Source: Verrucomicrobiota bacterium (GTDB lineage: Bacteria; Verrucomicrobiota; Verrucomicrobiia; Limisphaerales; DSYF01). Taken from it: a stretch of DNA of 42,679 bases. Every line of letters starts with the position of its first letter. Within the stretch, counting starts at the first letter, position 1. Shown here one piece after another: positions 40,675-42,679 of the stretch. The stretch spans positions 1 through 42,679 of the forward strand of contig JALOTZ010000029.1 of the NCBI GenBank assembly GCA_025457615.1. Direction: 5' to 3'. A model generated the notes under the pieces. That model did no database searches. It worked only from the letters and a program-made list of their open reading frames with translations, and had not been told where the DNA came from. The position numbers and the translations under genes were made by a program.

Positions 40675-41955
40675 GTGAAACCGACTGATCTGCGGGGCAT
40701 CCTGCAATACATCCCCCGGTTCCGGGACAAGGTGTTCGTCCTGGCCCTGGACGGGGCGGTGGTGGGCGACGAGAATTTCGCCAACCTCCTCCTCGACGTG
40801 GCGGTCTTGCGTTCGCTGAACATCCGGGTGGTGATGGTGCATGGCGCGTCGGCCCAGATGCGCACCCTGGCCGAACAGCAGGGGATCCAGCCCAGCAACC
40901 TGGACGGCACCGGCATCACCAACACCGCGACCCTCCGGCTCGCGCTGGTGGCCTCGAACCAACTCACCCACGAAGTGTTGGAGGGACTGTCCGCCACCGA
41001 CCTGCGGGCCGTATCCACCAACGCGGTCATCGCCCACCCCATGGGCATCCTCGAGGGCGTGGACCAGCAGTTGACCGGCAAGGTGGAACGGGTGGATGTG
41101 GATTTCCTGAAGGATCTCATCGAGGACAACATCATTCCGGTGCTCCCCCCGCTGGGATTCGACGGCGAAGGCAAGACCTACCGGGTGAACTCGGATGGCG
41201 TGGCGGTCGCCGTGGCGTCGGCGTTGAAGGCGGCCAAGTTGATCTTCGTCACCACGACCGAAGGGTTGCAGTTCGGCGGAAAGTTGATCCGCCAGATCCT
41301 GGTGGCGGACCTGGAGAAGATGGTGGAGGGGGATCGGAACAAGTTTGCCCCGGAGACGGTGTCCAAGGCGGTGCATGCCGTGGCGGCGTGCAAGGCGGGC
41401 ATTCCCCGGGTGCACGTGATCAACGGGCGGGTGGACGAGGGATTGCTGGCCGAGGTCTTCTCCAACGAGGGCGTGGGCACCCTGATCTACGCCAACGAAT
41501 ATCAGTACATCCGGCGCGCCTTGAAAAAGGACGTCCGCCACATCCAGCATCTCATCCAGCAATCGGTCGCCTCCGCCGAGCTCGCCAAGCGCAGCCGGGT
41601 CAGCATCGAGAAGCACATCTCGGATTACTACATCTTCGAGATCGACAAGAACCCGGTGGCCTGCATCGCGCTGCATCCGTTCCCCGAGCAGGCCAAGGCC
41701 GAGCTCGCCTGCCTGTATGTCAGCCCGCCCCACGAGAACCAGGGGATCGGGCGCAAGCTCATTGCCTTTGTGGAGACCAAGGCCCGGGAAGCCGGATTCA
41801 AGGAGCTGCTGGCCTTGTCCACCCAGGCCTTCACCTATTTCCAGTCCAAAGCCGGATTCGCCGAAGGCGCCCCGGAAGACCTTCCCCCAGGCCGGCGCGA
41901 GAAGTATGACCAGAGCGGACGCAACTCCAAGGTGCTGGTCAAGAAACTCGCATGA
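40675..41955 (+). CDS. argA: Amino-acid N-acetyltransferase (N-acetylglutamate synthase)
   Basis: The 426-residue cytosolic enzyme makes N-acetylglutamate from glutamate and acetyl-CoA, the first step of arginine synthesis. The N-terminal amino-acid-kinase-like domain (about 1-280; RVVMVHGASAQM, GIPRVHVINGR) is followed by a GNAT domain (about 285-426) with the acetyl-CoA loop ENQGIGRKL and FTYFQSKAGF. ArgA of this fused type has the full-length layout of the E. coli enzyme. The start is GTG at 40675; upstream (40563-40674) no clear near-start promoter is seen. Its end overlaps the L,D-transpeptidase gene (ATGA). Confidence 0.94.
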   Translation: MKPTDLRGILQYIPRFRDKVFVLALDGAVVGDENFANLLLDVAVLRSLNIRVVMVHGASAQMRTLAEQQGIQPSNLDGTGITNTATLRLALVASNQLTHEVLEGLSATDLRAVSTNAVIAHPMGILEGVDQQLTGKVERVDVDFLKDLIEDNIIPVLPPLGFDGEGKTYRVNSDGVAVAVASALKAAKLIFVTTTEGLQFGGKLIRQILVADLEKMVEGDRNKFAPETVSKAVHAVAACKAGIPRVHVINGRVDEGLLAEVFSNEGVGTLIYANEYQYIRRALKKDVRHIQHLIQQSVASAELAKRSRVSIEKHISDYYIFEIDKNPVACIALHPFPEQAKAELACLYVSPPHENQGIGRKLIAFVETKAREAGFKELLALSTQAFTYFQSKAGFAEGAPEDLPPGRREKYDQSGRNSKVLVKKLA

Positions 41956-42515
41956 GCGGGTCCGCGTACGCCCACGCCGCCCCTCCGCCCTCCGGACTCC
42001 GCCTCGCGCTCCGACGCTGGGGCGGACGGCCTTCGCGATCACTGCTCCTCGTCAGCGTTCGCCATCAGTGCCTGGCGGAATGTGAGCTCTGTCCGAACGG
42101 GGCCCTGCTCGAGTGGCGGCGTTTCGTCATCTCCACTTCGCGGTACGGGACCGGACAGGAGGAAGGTTCGTTGCGAACTCCACTCGGGTTGCATCGCGTG
42201 GCGCGCAAGATCGGCGCTGGACAGCCGGTCGGCACCGTGTTTGCAGGCCGGCAGGTGGTCGGGCTCACCCGGAAGGGCAGGCCGGACGCCCCGATCTGCC
42301 ATCGGATCCTCTGGCTCGAGGGACTCGAGCCCGGATGGAACCGGGGCGGGACGCGGGACTCCTTTGAGCGCTACATCTACATCCACGGGTTGGGGGACGA
42401 GCCCACGCTGGGCCGGCCCGCCTCGCGAGGCTGCATCCATGTGGCGGCGTCAGATCTCATCCCATTGTTCGACCGAACTCCGGTGGGCACGCTGGTTTGG
42501 ATCGGATGGAATTGA
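41952..42515 (+). CDS. L,D-transpeptidase (YkuD domain)
   Basis: The 187-residue protein has a YkuD catalytic domain with IYIHGLGDE (His145) and SRGCIHV (Ser158, Cys161, His163), the HX(n)SxGCxH/R pattern of peptidoglycan 3-3 cross-linking or lipoprotein-attachment enzymes. Length is typical of single-domain family members (about 160-190 residues). Surprisingly, no signal peptide or membrane anchor is visible: the N-terminus MSGSAYAHAAPPPSGLRLA is not hydrophobic enough. The start overlaps argA by 4 bases (ATGA), so it is probably co-translated with argA. Confidence 0.9.
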   Translation: MSGSAYAHAAPPPSGLRLALRRWGGRPSRSLLLVSVRHQCLAECELCPNGALLEWRRFVISTSRYGTGQEEGSLRTPLGLHRVARKIGAGQPVGTVFAGRQVVGLTRKGRPDAPICHRILWLEGLEPGWNRGGTRDSFERYIYIHGLGDEPTLGRPASRGCIHVAASDLIPLFDRTPVGTLVWIGWN

Positions 42516-42679
42516 AGACGAGGTGCTGTCGCTGTTCGCAAAGCGCCGACCCGTCTTGCGCAGCGCGGCCCGCAACGCCAGTAACAGTTTAGCGGAAAGG
42601 GGAAGATTCTGCTGGACTCCAGAGCGCGCCGGGGCCATGCTCTGGGTGTGAGCGATGAACTGATTGTCCAAGGTCGGCG
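42516..42679. other. Window end without a recognised gene
   Basis: The final 164 bases contain no convincing reading frame, promoter or terminator; an antisense frame here merely shadows the L,D-transpeptidase gene. Confidence 0.4.

Overview
The window is GC-rich chromosomal DNA from a Gram-negative bacterium, most likely a verrucomicrobial lineage such as Limisphaerales/Pedosphaera. The grounds are: an outer membrane (Kdo transferase, beta-barrel protein, lipoprotein); eukaryote-type Ser/Thr kinases, one with an MJ0042-like zinc finger; a giant repeat-rich secreted protein whose C-terminus ends in the SRGFFRLVKP style I associate with verrucomicrobial exported proteins; a sparse, single-gene style of organisation; and many start codons without Shine-Dalgarno sites. 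The assignment is an inference, because no rRNA is present. I saw no tRNA, rRNA, CRISPR array, transposase or prophage gene.

Layout. 1-4.8 kb: periplasmic PpiD/SurA-like chaperone, convergent zinc-finger kinase, and waaA bracketed by two inverted copies of a 143-144 bp palindromic mobile repeat. 4.8-8.9 kb: response regulator, RidA, ribosomal protein S20 and a feoA-feoA-feoB ferrous iron operon. 9.1-12.5 kb: YihY membrane protein, alanine dehydrogenase and a conserved-looking unknown protein, followed by about 900 bases with no convincing gene. 13.4-18.8 kb: diaminopimelate/lysine block (dapF, a DUF4410-like lipoprotein, dapA, dapB) running into folK and a Maf pyrophosphatase. 18.9-23.7 kb: M20 peptidase, a small unknown protein, an orphan nuoA, and a DJ-1/PfpI protein followed closely by an ABC exporter. 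24-29.8 kb: secreted SdrD-B-like protein, UvrD/PcrA-type helicase, a HydE/BioB-type radical SAM protein divergent from a family 2 glycosyltransferase, and a small membrane protein. 30-35.2 kb: a 1759-residue surface protein with eight exact 237-bp tandem repeats. 35.3-42.7 kb: DUF1015 protein, ribosomal protein L28, a duplicated beta-barrel protein, a second kinase overlapping an N-carbamoylputrescine amidase, an N-acetylglutamate synthase and an overlapping L,D-transpeptidase.

How the genes relate. Much of the window is housekeeping: translation (S20, L28), cell envelope (waaA, dap genes, L,D-transpeptidase, outer-membrane proteins), nitrogen and amino-acid metabolism (ald, argA, aguB), iron uptake and DNA repair. 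No single multigene novel system is evident. The most interesting signals are structural: (1) a non-autonomous mobile palindrome family with terminal inverted repeats, target duplications and paired hairpins; (2) a recurrent promoter layout, TTGnnn-16/18 bp-TAnnnT placed only 5-12 bases before ATG or GTG, implying widespread leaderless mRNAs; and (3) the tandem-repeat surface protein, with a compensated frameshift in one unit and a large domain nested in another.
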